From assembly GCA_964343275.1 (NCBI GenBank), contig CAYFIY010000021.1:1-22598 (forward strand): DNA of 22,598 nucleotides, written 5' to 3'. Each line of letters begins with the position of its first letter. Position 1 is the stretch's first letter. Under the pieces are notes generated by a model. The model was not told where the DNA came from and did not search any database. It saw only the letters and a program-made list of their open reading frames with translations. Shown piece after piece: positions 6,990 to 15,370 of this stretch. The position numbers were made by a program, and so were the translations under genes. This stretch comes from Hadarchaeum sp964343275 (lineage in GTDB: Archaea; Hadarchaeota; Hadarchaeia; Hadarchaeales; Hadarchaeaceae).

Positions 6990-8021
6990 TCAAGGCCGCA
7001 AAGCCGGATTCCTTAGACCCTCAGTTTCGTTAAACCCTAGCATTATGTTCATGTTTTGAATTGCCTGTCCCGAAGCCCCTTTGACGAGATTATCAATAGC
7101 AGCCAAAACTACTACCCGGTTCTTTTTTGTATCCACCTCAAGGCCAATATCGCAATAGTTCGACCCCACCGCGAAGTTGACTTGTGGTAGTTCTTCTCTC
7201 ACGCGGACAAACGGCTCCCGACTATATAAATCCCCATAAATTCTCAACAGAGCTTCTTTTTCCAGTGCCTTCTTTAAAAAGACATGGGCCGTTGAAAAGA
7301 TCCCCCTCACAAGCGGCAACATATGTGGCGTGAAATGGACCTTAACTACCCCTCCTGCTAGCTTGCTCAACTCCTGGTCTATCTCTGGGGCATGTCGGTG
7401 TTTGGTAACGGAATAAGCTAGAATGTTTGCTGCAGCAATTGGATGATGTGTGGTTTCGGTAAGGGCAGCACCTGCGCCAGAAGTTCCTGTTTTTGCGTCT
7501 ATTATCATGTGGTCTAAATCGATCAACTTCATCTTCACTAAGGGAGCCACGCTGATAACCGCCGCAGTTGGAAAACATCCAGGATTAGCCACCAGCTTCG
7601 CGCGCTTTATCTTCGCACGATTTATCTCCGGCAGACCATAAACCCCTTTCAAGTTTGGGCTCTCATGCTTCGCGTAGTAACTCTCGAAGACCTTAACATC
7701 ATCCAACCTATAATCGGCGCTGAGGTCGACAATCCTAGCACTGCCATCCAAAAGTTTTGGGACGAACTTCATGGCAACTCCGTGCGGGGTCGCGATGAAT
7801 ATGAGGTCTGATTTATCACCAATCTCCTCGTAGTTAGGTTTCTCTATTTTTATATCCACTATACTCCGCAGGTTGGGGTGTATCTCGCCTAGACGTCGGC
7901 CAGAACTACGGATATCGTATGCTCCGACAAGATTTACCTTTGGATGATTTACAAGCAATCTGAAGAGTTCCCCACCTACATACCCGGATGCTCCTACTAT
8001 GCTAACCTTAACGGACATCAA
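6990..8021 (-). CDS. argC: N-acetyl-gamma-glutamyl-phosphate reductase
   Basis: NADPH-dependent reductive dephosphorylation of N-acetylglutamyl phosphate to the semialdehyde, the third step of arginine synthesis. The protein has 343 residues, normal for the family. The Rossmann motif GASGYVGGEL is at 10-19, DLSADYRL at 99-106, and the nucleophilic Cys149 sits in VANPGCFPTA. TGTSGAGA and the catalytic-site HRHAPEI follow, then the C-terminal VLAAIDNLVKGASGQAIQN. The ATG at 8021 overlaps the argH stop (ATGA), so translation is probably coupled; a second ATG follows at once. Relatives called LysY work on the LysW carrier protein in archaeal lysine/arginine synthesis; argJ next door makes the free acetylated route more likely, though the sequence alone does not exclude LysW-linked substrates. 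Confidence 0.93.
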   Translation of the reverse strand: MMSVKVSIVGASGYVGGELFRLLVNHPKVNLVGAYDIRSSGRRLGEIHPNLRSIVDIKIEKPNYEEIGDKSDLIFIATPHGVAMKFVPKLLDGSARIVDLSADYRLDDVKVFESYYAKHESPNLKGVYGLPEINRAKIKRAKLVANPGCFPTAAVISVAPLVKMKLIDLDHMIIDAKTGTSGAGAALTETTHHPIAAANILAYSVTKHRHAPEIDQELSKLAGGVVKVHFTPHMLPLVRGIFSTAHVFLKKALEKEALLRIYGDLYSREPFVRVREELPQVNFAVGSNYCDIGLEVDTKKNRVVVLAAIDNLVKGASGQAIQNMNIMLGFNETEGLRNPALRP

Positions 8022-9496
8022 AACCCCATCTTGGCCTTCTTTAACAGCTTTTCTTCGGATTTTATTATCATCCGTTTCCAGGCTCGGATGTTTTTGTAAT
8101 GTTGTTTTGACTTTCGCCTAAATAACACGATCTGACCTTTTACCGACTTCGGAGCGGGCCCACCGGGTAGATTCCTAGATGAAACGCAATTTTCAATGTC
8201 AAGCGCCGCCTCCAAGTCTTGGGGCTCTAAAGCTATTTTTTTTCCGATAGTTTCCTTAGATGCTGCTGCCAAATCCTCCGAGGTCAACTCCGATGCAGAT
8301 TTAGCACTTTCTTGAGCCATGGTCACCATCCGTCCGACTATGAGATGGGCCTCTCTGAAAGACAATCCCACCTCCCGCACCAGAGTATCTGCAAGCTCTG
8401 TGGCAACTGAGAATCCACGTTCTGCCCTTTCGCGCATTATATTTTTATTTGGTTTTATCGCCTCCATGAGATTACACACCACTTCCACAGTGTTCTTAGT
8501 CTCGTCGACAGAGCTCCAAAGTAAAGGGGTCAGCTCTTGAAAATCGAGGTTATAGGCTTGGGGAAGGGCTTTGAGCAGAGAAGAAGCGCCAGCTAAATTA
8601 CCTATTAGGCGACACGTCTTTGCCCTAGCCATCTCAGCAACGACCTGGTTTTTCTTTTGAGGCATTATGCTGCTTGTGGAAACAAACTCGTCCGGTATAT
8701 CTATCATTGAAAACTCCGAAGAAGTCCAGAGTAAAATTTCCTCGACGAGCCTGCTTAAGTTAATCATTGCAATAGTCAATGTGCCAATGGTCTGGATGAT
8801 AAAATCTCTAGAGCCCACCGCGTCCATGGTATTTTCAATTATACGTCTAAATCCTAAGAGATGCGCAACCATTGCGCGGTCTAATGGGAAGCTAGTACCT
8901 GCAAAAGCGCAAGCCCCCATAGGACAACAATTTGTGACCTCGTATGCTTGCTCGATACGCTTAACATCACGAAGGAAGACCGAACAATAGGCGGAGAGGT
9001 AATGAGCAAAGGTGGTTGGCTCTGCCACTTGGAGATGAGTATATCCGGGCATGATTGTTTCGACATTTTTCCCGGAGATTTGTGTCAATGTTTTTACTAA
9101 CTTCAGCAACCCATTGCCGACGTCGAGAAGATCCTTACGAAGCTCAAGTCTTATCGCCGCGGAAACTTGATCGTTTCTGCTTTTGGCTGTATGAAGCTTA
9201 CCACCAATATGCTCGTCGGTTGACTTAGTAACGAACTCTTCCACAGCCATATGTATGTCCTCAAGTTCCGGCCTGAGTTCCAGGTAGGAAATACCGCCTT
9301 TGTAAAGCCCATGAAGCGAACGCAAGATAGCCGCCGCATCTTTTTTCGCAATTATTCCACATTCGGCCAACATTACTGTTTGGGCAATGTTGATCCGAAC
9401 CGTCGGATAAAATATCCTGATATCATCGGCCATGGATGAAGTATACCAGCTAGCAAGCGAATCCATTGACTTCTGGAAACGCCCTTTGCGCAGCAA
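8018..9496 (-). CDS. argH: Argininosuccinate lyase
   Basis: Cleaves argininosuccinate to arginine and fumarate, the last step of arginine synthesis; an active homotetramer in the fumarase/aspartase superfamily. Seen are HTAKSRNDQ (102-110), GYTHLQVAEPT with the general acid/base His154 (151-161), and the flexible catalytic loop TSSIMPQKKN (274-283). The residue after the loop is Gln where Pro is usual (KKNP), and the N-terminal region reads NIAQTVML where most relatives have IAHAxML, so His is Gln there. Length 492 is slightly above average; the C-terminal 40 residues are Lys/Arg-rich. The start is TTG at 9496 after GGGGTTGATGA; no in-frame ATG precedes it, and MLRKGRF aligns with the family's start. 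Overlaps argC by four bases, 81 bases after argG. Confidence 0.93.
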   Translation of the reverse strand: MLRKGRFQKSMDSLASWYTSSMADDIRIFYPTVRINIAQTVMLAECGIIAKKDAAAILRSLHGLYKGGISYLELRPELEDIHMAVEEFVTKSTDEHIGGKLHTAKSRNDQVSAAIRLELRKDLLDVGNGLLKLVKTLTQISGKNVETIMPGYTHLQVAEPTTFAHYLSAYCSVFLRDVKRIEQAYEVTNCCPMGACAFAGTSFPLDRAMVAHLLGFRRIIENTMDAVGSRDFIIQTIGTLTIAMINLSRLVEEILLWTSSEFSMIDIPDEFVSTSSIMPQKKNQVVAEMARAKTCRLIGNLAGASSLLKALPQAYNLDFQELTPLLWSSVDETKNTVEVVCNLMEAIKPNKNIMRERAERGFSVATELADTLVREVGLSFREAHLIVGRMVTMAQESAKSASELTSEDLAAASKETIGKKIALEPQDLEAALDIENCVSSRNLPGGPAPKSVKGQIVLFRRKSKQHYKNIRAWKRMIIKSEEKLLKKAKMGF

Positions 9497-9577
9497 ATCA
9501 TCAACCCCTATTTATCATTACCCTTTGTAATTGAGTTTAGATAAACATTTTGTGGGTTCCAAACAATAGGCAGTGAA

Positions 9578-10765
9578 CTACTTTTTATTTGTTTTCCTCG
9601 ACCAAGCAATTCTCTGTTGCAATCCGTACATCTTTATGAATGATTCGGCGTCCGATCCCTTCCAGCCAGCCATCTGTGCATAGCGTGCGATATCTTCCCG
9701 CATTAACGTGTGGGGAGAAGACACGCTTTCCTGGATAGCACTCATATTCTGCAACCGCATAGTAACATCGCCAGTCACGACCTCTTGGGTAGAATCAATG
9801 AACTTTTCTATATCTCGCATAACAGGCTCGTAAAACAGCCCACGATAAGAAAGATCGGCATAAATGTTTTCCAGGGATAGTTTGGTATTCAGCTGATGGT
9901 GTGTGAGTACAAGTCTCTCAAGCGCCTTGTGCGACTCTGTAAGTAAAAGCATGCCAGGCGCTTCAAATGCCTGATAACCCTTGATACCAAGGGTCTCATC
10001 CTCTATGTAAAGGCTTCTCCCGTACCCTTGTGCGCCAGCTATCTGGTTTAGCTTTTGAATAATTTCTATCCCTCTGATTTCCTTACCATTTATCGCCATG
10101 GGTATGCCCTTTTTAAAGGAAATCTTTACACTGTCCGGATTTTTCTTACGAACTCTGCTCAAGACCCACACTTCTTCGCTCGGGGTCTTGTTCTCATCAA
10201 TTTCCGATCCGGAGATAGTACGTCCAAACACGTTCTCATTTATCGTATACTTCTTAGTCTCACTTTTTACTTCAAACCCTTTTTTTTCCAAATATTTTAT
10301 CTCATCCTGTCGCCGCGCGCCAAGTTCCCGTATGGGCGCCACTATTTTGATTTTAGGAGCCAAGGTCATCACCGTGGCGTCAATTCTTATCTGATCGTTC
10401 CCTGCTCCAGTGCTCCCATGAGCAACTACTGTTGCCTTCTCCTTCTTGGCAACACCGACCAGATGTTTTCCTATGATATATCGATCGGAGCACATTAGAG
10501 GATAAACGCCCTGATAGAGCGCGTTAGCTTTGATTACATTGGAAATTATCTCTTGAAAAATTTCGTCTTTGGCATCGATAAAATAATGCTTCACTGCCCC
10601 CAGTTCCTTGGAACGATTTTCTATGTATTTTAGCTCCTCCTTGCTCAATCCGCCAGTGTCTATGGTCGCAGTAATTACGTCCACTCCTTTTTCTTCCCTG
10701 AGATAGACCGTACAAAAGCTTGTATCCAACCCACCTGAAAATGCAAGCACAATTTTCTGCGACAT
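9578..10765 (-). CDS. argG: Argininosuccinate synthase
   Basis: Joins citrulline and aspartate with ATP to argininosuccinate. The N-type PP-loop SGGLDTS lies at residues 10-16, followed by the citrulline/aspartate region GSTGAGNDQIRID (about 117-129) and VTGDVTMRL near the C-terminus. Having Ala in STGAGNDQ instead of Lys (STGKGNDQ), together with the short 395-residue length, resembles the form I know from Bacteroidetes more than the common bacterial and archaeal one. The first possible ATG is at 10777, but a TATA box at 10794-10801 places transcription start near 10773, so the second ATG (10765, MSQKIVLAFSGG) is chosen. It is the first gene of the argG-argH-argC-argJ block. The product needs citrulline, yet no ordinary ArgF is encoded in the window. 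Confidence 0.93.
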   Translation of the reverse strand: MSQKIVLAFSGGLDTSFCTVYLREEKGVDVITATIDTGGLSKEELKYIENRSKELGAVKHYFIDAKDEIFQEIISNVIKANALYQGVYPLMCSDRYIIGKHLVGVAKKEKATVVAHGSTGAGNDQIRIDATVMTLAPKIKIVAPIRELGARRQDEIKYLEKKGFEVKSETKKYTINENVFGRTISGSEIDENKTPSEEVWVLSRVRKKNPDSVKISFKKGIPMAINGKEIRGIEIIQKLNQIAGAQGYGRSLYIEDETLGIKGYQAFEAPGMLLLTESHKALERLVLTHHQLNTKLSLENIYADLSYRGLFYEPVMRDIEKFIDSTQEVVTGDVTMRLQNMSAIQESVSSPHTLMREDIARYAQMAGWKGSDAESFIKMYGLQQRIAWSRKTNKK

Positions 10766-10793
10766 TTTATCAAACATTTACGTTATTTTTCAA

Positions 10794-10801
10794 ATTTAAA
10801 T
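10794..10801 (-). promoter_or_regulatory. TATA box of the argGHCJ block
   Basis: The minus strand reads ATTTAAAT inside CTATTTAAATTTG. The centre is about 33 bases before the chosen argG ATG and 20 before the alternative upstream ATG, which supports the downstream start. It is the only clear promoter before argG, so it probably drives argG, argH and argC together. Confidence 0.5.
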
Positions 10802-10926
10802 AGACGGCATGCGAACTCCTCACGTCCAAAAGACTTTTAGAAGCCAACATCATTACTGTTGAATGTCTAAAATGATTTTAATTATGGAGTGATGGCCACG
10901 GATCGAACCTCAAAAACAGTGATGCG

Positions 10927-11211
10927 ATGGAAGTAGCTGTAAAATTAAGCGACGACCTTAAAAAACGAATGGGTACCGACCTCATAAAAGTACCTATTGG
11001 CGACAGCGAAACCATGGACACCATATTAATGAAACTTAGTAGAAGGCATCCAAAGCTTGTTGAACTAGTGCTTGATCCAACCACTGGCGAAACCAATGCC
11101 GAATGCGAAATCCTCGTCAATGGTAGGAACATCAAAAATTTACGCGGGATTTACACCAAGCTTAAACATAAAGACGAAGTTACGATATCGCTATCTAAAT
11201 TAGTCGAATAA
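10927..11211 (+). CDS. MoaD/ThiS-like beta-grasp protein lacking C-terminal Gly-Gly
   Basis: A 94-residue protein with the layout of small ubiquitin-fold sulfur carriers: an N-terminal strand (MEVAVKLSDDL), a middle helix (METMDT-like ETMDTILMKLSRRHPKL, with the Leu pattern of MoaD), then ECEILVNGRNIKNLRGIYTKL and the closing KHKDEVTISL, which match the family's ILVNGRxI and LxDGDEVxIxP. MoaD and ThiS end in Gly-Gly, which is adenylated and thiolated; this one ends SKLVE, so by sequence it cannot be activated that way. Either it is a carrier-fold protein with a structural or regulatory role, or a diverged relative with no sulfur chemistry. GTGAT lies shortly before the ATG. It stands alone, divergent from argG and convergent with iorB. 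The fold assignment is by pattern only. Confidence 0.65.
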   Translation: MEVAVKLSDDLKKRMGTDLIKVPIGDSETMDTILMKLSRRHPKLVELVLDPTTGETNAECEILVNGRNIKNLRGIYTKLKHKDEVTISLSKLVE

Positions 11212-11395
11212 AAAATTAACAGCTTCGTGAACAAATGTCAAGTTTGGAAATATTATATAATCACAAATTTTGGCTGTCCTATCTCAAACCATTTAAAGCA
11301 TTAATCTGCGCGATAAAATTTCTCAGAAAGCTTATCGCTATGAGCTAAAAATCGTAAATTCCGTTTAGCACAAATAATTTCTTAAAAGTAATAAC
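11212..11395. other. Convergent intergenic region with a long dyad
   Basis: 184 bases between the ends of the beta-grasp gene (plus) and iorB (minus). It is AT-rich with no coding potential that I can support. The main feature is the 29-base dyad listed separately at 11310-11338. Confidence 0.5.
11310..11338. repeat. 29-base near-perfect dyad between convergent genes
   Basis: GCGATAA (11310-11316) mirrors TTATCGC (11332-11338), and the inner TTTCT (11319-11323) mirrors AGAAA (11325-11329) about a single central C at 11324. Of 14 base pairs, 12 match; only the pairs 317/331 and 318/330 do not. As RNA it folds on either strand into a stem with a three-base loop. It lies 58 bases past the iorB stop and 99 past the beta-grasp stop, so a two-way transcript end is plausible; a dimeric repressor site is the alternative. 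Confidence 0.5.
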
Positions 11396-11992
11396 TCATT
11401 TATTCATCGAGTTGATTCCAATATCAAATGCACGCGAATTAACTTCTATGGTCTTTGAAGGTACATTTTCCCTTATGACCTGTTTTAACGTTTCGACTGA
11501 GACGGGCAATTTTCCAGTAGCCGCTAACGCCCCCAGCATCAACACGTTTAATGTTCGAACGTTACCTGCTTGTTGGGCCAACGAAGTTGCATCTATCTCG
11601 ACGATATTACCGCCAAGCTTTCTGATCGAATCCCTTATGGACTCTATCTTCGGGTATTTTGCCCGTCCTATGGTTACGTCGACTGGAAACCAAGGGCGAG
11701 TGTTGGTCAATAAAAGTCCTCCTTTCCCTAGGAATTTTACCACATTTCTGAGTCCTTCTAAGGGCTCGAGTGCCAAGACGATTTCAGCACCTCCGCGTGG
11801 AATTAGCGGGGAATAAACATCCTTACCTATACGAACATGACTGGCAACGGCTCCTCCGCGCATCGCTGCCCCAAACGTTTCGCCCACACGCACCCGGACG
11901 CCGTCTCCTATGGCTGCCATCGCCACTATGTGGGACGCTAGGATGCTGCCCTGTCCGCCGACTCCAGCTATTACAAGATTAAGGTCGGCCAT
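11396..11992 (-). CDS. iorB: Indolepyruvate ferredoxin oxidoreductase, beta subunit
   Basis: The small (gamma-domain) subunit of the oxygen-sensitive enzyme that oxidatively decarboxylates aryl-pyruvates from Trp, Phe and Tyr to aryl-acetyl-CoA, reducing ferredoxin. The 198 residues start with NLVIAGVGGQGSILASHIVA, the family's glycine-rich first strand and helix, and include RGGAVASHVRIG and the C-terminal GALAATGKLPVS, all typical of the 2-oxoacid oxidoreductase gamma domain. It follows iorA directly: the iorA stop is next to the iorB ATG, and GGTGA overlaps the end of iorA four bases before the start, so translation is coupled. The partner in the same operon settles the choice over pyruvate or 2-oxoglutarate oxidoreductase gamma subunits. 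Confidence 0.93.
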   Translation of the reverse strand: MADLNLVIAGVGGQGSILASHIVAMAAIGDGVRVRVGETFGAAMRGGAVASHVRIGKDVYSPLIPRGGAEIVLALEPLEGLRNVVKFLGKGGLLLTNTRPWFPVDVTIGRAKYPKIESIRDSIRKLGGNIVEIDATSLAQQAGNVRTLNVLMLGALAATGKLPVSVETLKQVIRENVPSKTIEVNSRAFDIGINSMNK

Positions 11993-13993
11993 TTATTCAC
12001 CAATTCTTATGGCATCCACGGGGCAAACTTGTGCACAAAGTCCACATCCCACGCAGAGGATGGGGTCTATGCCGGCCTTCTTTTCCTCAACGCTGAAGGT
12101 TATGGCAGGGCAGCCGAGGCCAACACAAAGTTTACATGCGGTACATTTGTCCTTATCAAAAATCATTCGTTTTCCATGGTACTGTTTCAGGCGTTGAGCT
12201 TGCAGCGTGCAGACACCCCTCGACACCACCACCGCAAACTTATCGCTCTTAAGTACCTCTTCTAATGCACTCTCCATACCCTTTAAGTCAAAGGAATCTA
12301 CGACTTTCAGGACCTCTACACCGAGGGCTCTCACGATATCCTCGATACAGAGTACTTTGGCTTTCTCACCTGTGGCAGTTTCCCCAGTTACTGGATTTGG
12401 CTGGTGTCCGGTCATTGCCGTCCAGGAATTATCCAGCACGAGAAATACCCCTTTGGCCTTATTGTAGACCGCATTAATGACCGCAGGGATACAAGCATGG
12501 AAAAAGGTAGAATCACCTGCTACTGCTATCACTGATCCGTCCATGTAACCTGCAAAGAACTGCCCCTGCATTACGCCAATTCCTCCACCCATGATGTAGT
12601 TTGTGTCGAGTATTTCATAAGGCGCTTCGATCGAGTATTTTACGGACTTTGAAGAAAAGCTAGGTTTATATTCTTTTCCAGCCAGTCCGTATCCGCCCTG
12701 TTCATAACATCCTATATCACCGTTAACGATGGGCACCTTTCCAGCTTTGTGAAGCACCATTCTCAGAGCCCAATAGCTACCCAGGTGCGGACAACCAGCG
12801 CATAGTGTGGACGAACGCGGAGCCAGAATTTTTTCGATTTCTTTCTTAGTCTTTTCCATTTCTTCGTCGGCAACAATATTTTTTCCAGTCATGTTCGCGA
12901 TAGCCTTTGACGCTACATCTATGTTTATCTCCCCTACCTGCGGAACGCAACCGCTAAGCCTACCAAGAATTTCCACCTCGGGATTGAAATCCTTCGCCAT
13001 TTCTTTCATTTGAAGCTCGATAAATGGCTCACCTTCCTCGATCACGACCACCTTTTTGACGAACTTCAGCAAGCGTTCGACGAGTTTCTTGGGCATAGGA
13101 GTCGGCGTTCCTACCTTTAAAAACGCGACACTTTCTTCCAGTCCCAGTATTTTTATCGCATCCATCGCATAGCTTGCCCCGATGCCAGATGCCACGACAG
13201 CGTGAGATTGTCCTTCTTTCAAATCGAGTTTGTTCCATGGCAACGTCTCAACTATCGCCTTGATTTTCGGCATTTGGCCATGTAACCAGCGGTGTTTTTC
13301 AACAGGACCTGGTGGCCCATAAACGTTCCAGCGCCATGGCACCTTCCAGTGCTTATCAAAAACAGGCTTGCGCTCCGATCTCTCTATCTTGCCCAACTCA
13401 ACATCACCTGAAGCATGAGAAATCCTTGTAACCGTACGCAAAAAGACCGGGAGTTCGAGTTCCTCTGAAAGTTCAAACGCATAACGAGCCATCTCCCTAG
13501 CTTCTTGAACATTCGAGGGCTCCAAACAAGGGATCTCGGCGTATTGAGCAGCAAAGCGTGTATCCTGTTCATTAGAGGAGTAGTGTGCATCTGGGTCATC
13601 TGCAACCGCGATAACTAATCCTCCCCTGACCCCGCTGTACACAAGAGTCATGAACATGTCCATAACCCAGTTGAGCCCAGCATTCTTCAGAGAAGTTATA
13701 GCGCGAACACCAGTTATTGCGGCTCCTGCTGCCACTTCAAAGGCGACTTTCTCGTTAGTAGACCATTGAGCATGGAAGCCCAGCTTTGGGGCGGCGAGAG
13801 CAAGAGTCTCCAGAATTTCTGAAGACGGGGTGCCGGGGTAAGAAGCTGCAAGCCCGACGCCAGCTTCTATAGCCCCTCTTGCTATGGCTTCATTTCCCAT
13901 GAGCAGTAAACGCTTGCCAGGGGCATCTTCAACAATTTTATCGACTTTAGAAGCCATGCGATTACCATATTTTCTAATTTTATCTGATTTCAT
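11993..13993 (-). CDS. iorA: Indolepyruvate ferredoxin oxidoreductase, alpha subunit
   Basis: The large thiamine-pyrophosphate and iron-sulfur subunit of the aryl-pyruvate oxidoreductase, 666 residues. The pyrimidine-binding domain starts at LLLMGNEAIARGAIEAGV and runs through ASYPGTPSSEILETL. The TPP domain has CAGCPHLGSYWAL, NGDIGCYEQGGYGL and AGDSTFFHACIPAVINA, with DNSWTAMTGHQPNP characteristic of IorA. The C-terminal ferredoxin domain carries Cys617, 620, 623 and 628 and Cys647, 650, 653 and 657, enough for two 4Fe-4S clusters. The N-terminus from the ATG at 13993 has about 28 residues more than usual; a Met at residue 13 may be the real start. It is 27 bases behind the acyl-CoA synthetase subunit and next to iorB. 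The enzyme belongs to anaerobic fermentation of aromatic amino acids. Confidence 0.96.
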   Translation of the reverse strand: MKSDKIRKYGNRMASKVDKIVEDAPGKRLLLMGNEAIARGAIEAGVGLAASYPGTPSSEILETLALAAPKLGFHAQWSTNEKVAFEVAAGAAITGVRAITSLKNAGLNWVMDMFMTLVYSGVRGGLVIAVADDPDAHYSSNEQDTRFAAQYAEIPCLEPSNVQEAREMARYAFELSEELELPVFLRTVTRISHASGDVELGKIERSERKPVFDKHWKVPWRWNVYGPPGPVEKHRWLHGQMPKIKAIVETLPWNKLDLKEGQSHAVVASGIGASYAMDAIKILGLEESVAFLKVGTPTPMPKKLVERLLKFVKKVVVIEEGEPFIELQMKEMAKDFNPEVEILGRLSGCVPQVGEINIDVASKAIANMTGKNIVADEEMEKTKKEIEKILAPRSSTLCAGCPHLGSYWALRMVLHKAGKVPIVNGDIGCYEQGGYGLAGKEYKPSFSSKSVKYSIEAPYEILDTNYIMGGGIGVMQGQFFAGYMDGSVIAVAGDSTFFHACIPAVINAVYNKAKGVFLVLDNSWTAMTGHQPNPVTGETATGEKAKVLCIEDIVRALGVEVLKVVDSFDLKGMESALEEVLKSDKFAVVVSRGVCTLQAQRLKQYHGKRMIFDKDKCTACKLCVGLGCPAITFSVEEKKAGIDPILCVGCGLCAQVCPVDAIRIGE

Positions 13994-14020
13994 ATTTTAA
14001 TGTTTATTCGGTTAAATAAT

Positions 14021-15370
14021 TTATTGCATTGTACCTGAGGAATAGTGGGCCATAGCCGCTAGGGCTTTTGCACCACGAACTGGACTTGGGTAATGGGGGA
14101 GCTTCATCTCTCTAAGCTTTGCTTTTTCTTCCTCCTCAACCTTTCCCCCACCAAGCATTATCGGTATGATTGTTTTGCCTTTGGAGATATACCTCGCAAT
14201 AACCTCAGATACGCCAGGCATAGGATCTCCAACTATCACTATCACGGAATCCACCTCATTTAACTTGGTCAACTCGGAGAGGACCTCGTCGTACATCTGA
14301 GTTGTAGCACTACCCGTTAGATCAATGGGATTACGCAGGATGCACTCAGAAGGAAGTTTTTCCGCCATCCGGTCATGCACCGACACCGGAAGTGTAATCA
14401 CATTAAGCCCCAATTCCTCACACGCATCCACGGCCAAGATACCTGAACCTCCAGAACTCGTGACGACGGCCACATTTTTTCCTTTCGGGGAGGGGAGGGA
14501 TGCAAAACCCTTGCAGGCATCATACAGATCTTCCACACTTGACGTCCTCCGAATACCTAACTTTTTGAAAACTGAATCAAAGATAACGTCATTGCCAGAA
14601 AGGGAGCGGGTATGGGAAGCCACAGCCTCTGCACCTTTCAGGGTACGACCACCTTTCAGCACCAAGACGGGTTTTTTTTGTGCTGTAGTGCGGGCTACAT
14701 TAAAAAAATTTCTACCATCCCTCAATCCTTCGATGTAAAGTGCAACTACCTTGGTATTATCGTCAGCAACCAAATATTCTAATAGTTCGGTTTCATCCAC
14801 ATCGCATTTGTTTCCTAAAGCCGCCGCCTTATCGATACCTATCCCATCTTCCTCTGCCCAGCAAGCGACTGCCGCCAGCAATGTGCCACTCTGGGAGACC
14901 ACTGAAATAGGCCCCTTTGTTTTAACCAGTGGCCAGCTGGCACAAAGACCAGCCGATGTGCTGTTTATGCCCTGACAGTTTGGACCTACCACTCTTATTT
15001 TAGACTTTCTAGCGGCCTCTACTAGTTGCCTTTCAAGCTCAGCCCCTGCCGCTCCGGTTTCTCCGAAGCCACCAGATATAACCACCGCGGCCTTTGTCCC
15101 TCTTGAGCTACAGTCTGAGATTATACTCGGAACGAAGCGAGCTGGGACGATAATGACGACTAGTTCAACCTCATCTGGTACATCTTTTACGGAAGTGTAG
15201 CACTTTAGTCCCAAGATTTCGTCTGCCTTGGGATTTATCGGATAAATCTTCCCTTTAAATCTCGCGTCGATAATATTTTTTAGTATTTCATGTCCCAGTT
15301 TACCCTGCTTTTGCGAGGCACCTATAACAGCGATGCTAGCTGGGGCAAAGAAACTTTTTAGCTCCGTCAT
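14021..15370 (-). CDS. acdA: Acyl-CoA synthetase (ADP-forming), alpha subunit
   Basis: ADP-forming acyl-CoA synthetases turn acyl-CoA + ADP + phosphate into acid + ATP + CoA, the main ATP-yielding step of archaeal amino-acid fermentation. This 449-residue protein has the CoA-binding Rossmann domain (ASIAVIGASQKQGKLG, residues 11-25), VVGPNCQGI (127-135) and VVSQSGTLLAAVA (157-169). The phosphorylated His is His253 in ASHTRSLSG, where most relatives have SHTGSLAG; the Gly after Thr is Arg here. Length fits an alpha subunit; the ATP-grasp beta subunit is not fused and not in the window, so it must be encoded elsewhere. It is first in the operon with iorA and iorB, so an aryl-acetyl-CoA-preferring isoform is likely. 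In Pyrococcus, as I recall, an ACD alpha gene also neighbours iorAB. GGAGGT lies 12 bases before the ATG. Confidence 0.9.
   Translation of the reverse strand: MTELKSFFAPASIAVIGASQKQGKLGHEILKNIIDARFKGKIYPINPKADEILGLKCYTSVKDVPDEVELVVIIVPARFVPSIISDCSSRGTKAAVVISGGFGETGAAGAELERQLVEAARKSKIRVVGPNCQGINSTSAGLCASWPLVKTKGPISVVSQSGTLLAAVACWAEEDGIGIDKAAALGNKCDVDETELLEYLVADDNTKVVALYIEGLRDGRNFFNVARTTAQKKPVLVLKGGRTLKGAEAVASHTRSLSGNDVIFDSVFKKLGIRRTSSVEDLYDACKGFASLPSPKGKNVAVVTSSGGSGILAVDACEELGLNVITLPVSVHDRMAEKLPSECILRNPIDLTGSATTQMYDEVLSELTKLNEVDSVIVIVGDPMPGVSEVIARYISKGKTIIPIMLGGGKVEEEEKAKLREMKLPHYPSPVRGAKALAAMAHYSSGTMQ

Noticed and set aside
10892..10920. GGATCGAACCTC looks like the T-arm of a tRNA on the minus strand
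   Set aside because: The flanking bases do not form a five-base T-stem, and no acceptor, D or anticodon arm can be built.
10892..10936. Fourteen-codon leader ORF before the beta-grasp gene
   Set aside because: It overlaps the next start out of frame and has no attenuation-like residues or hairpins; likely chance.
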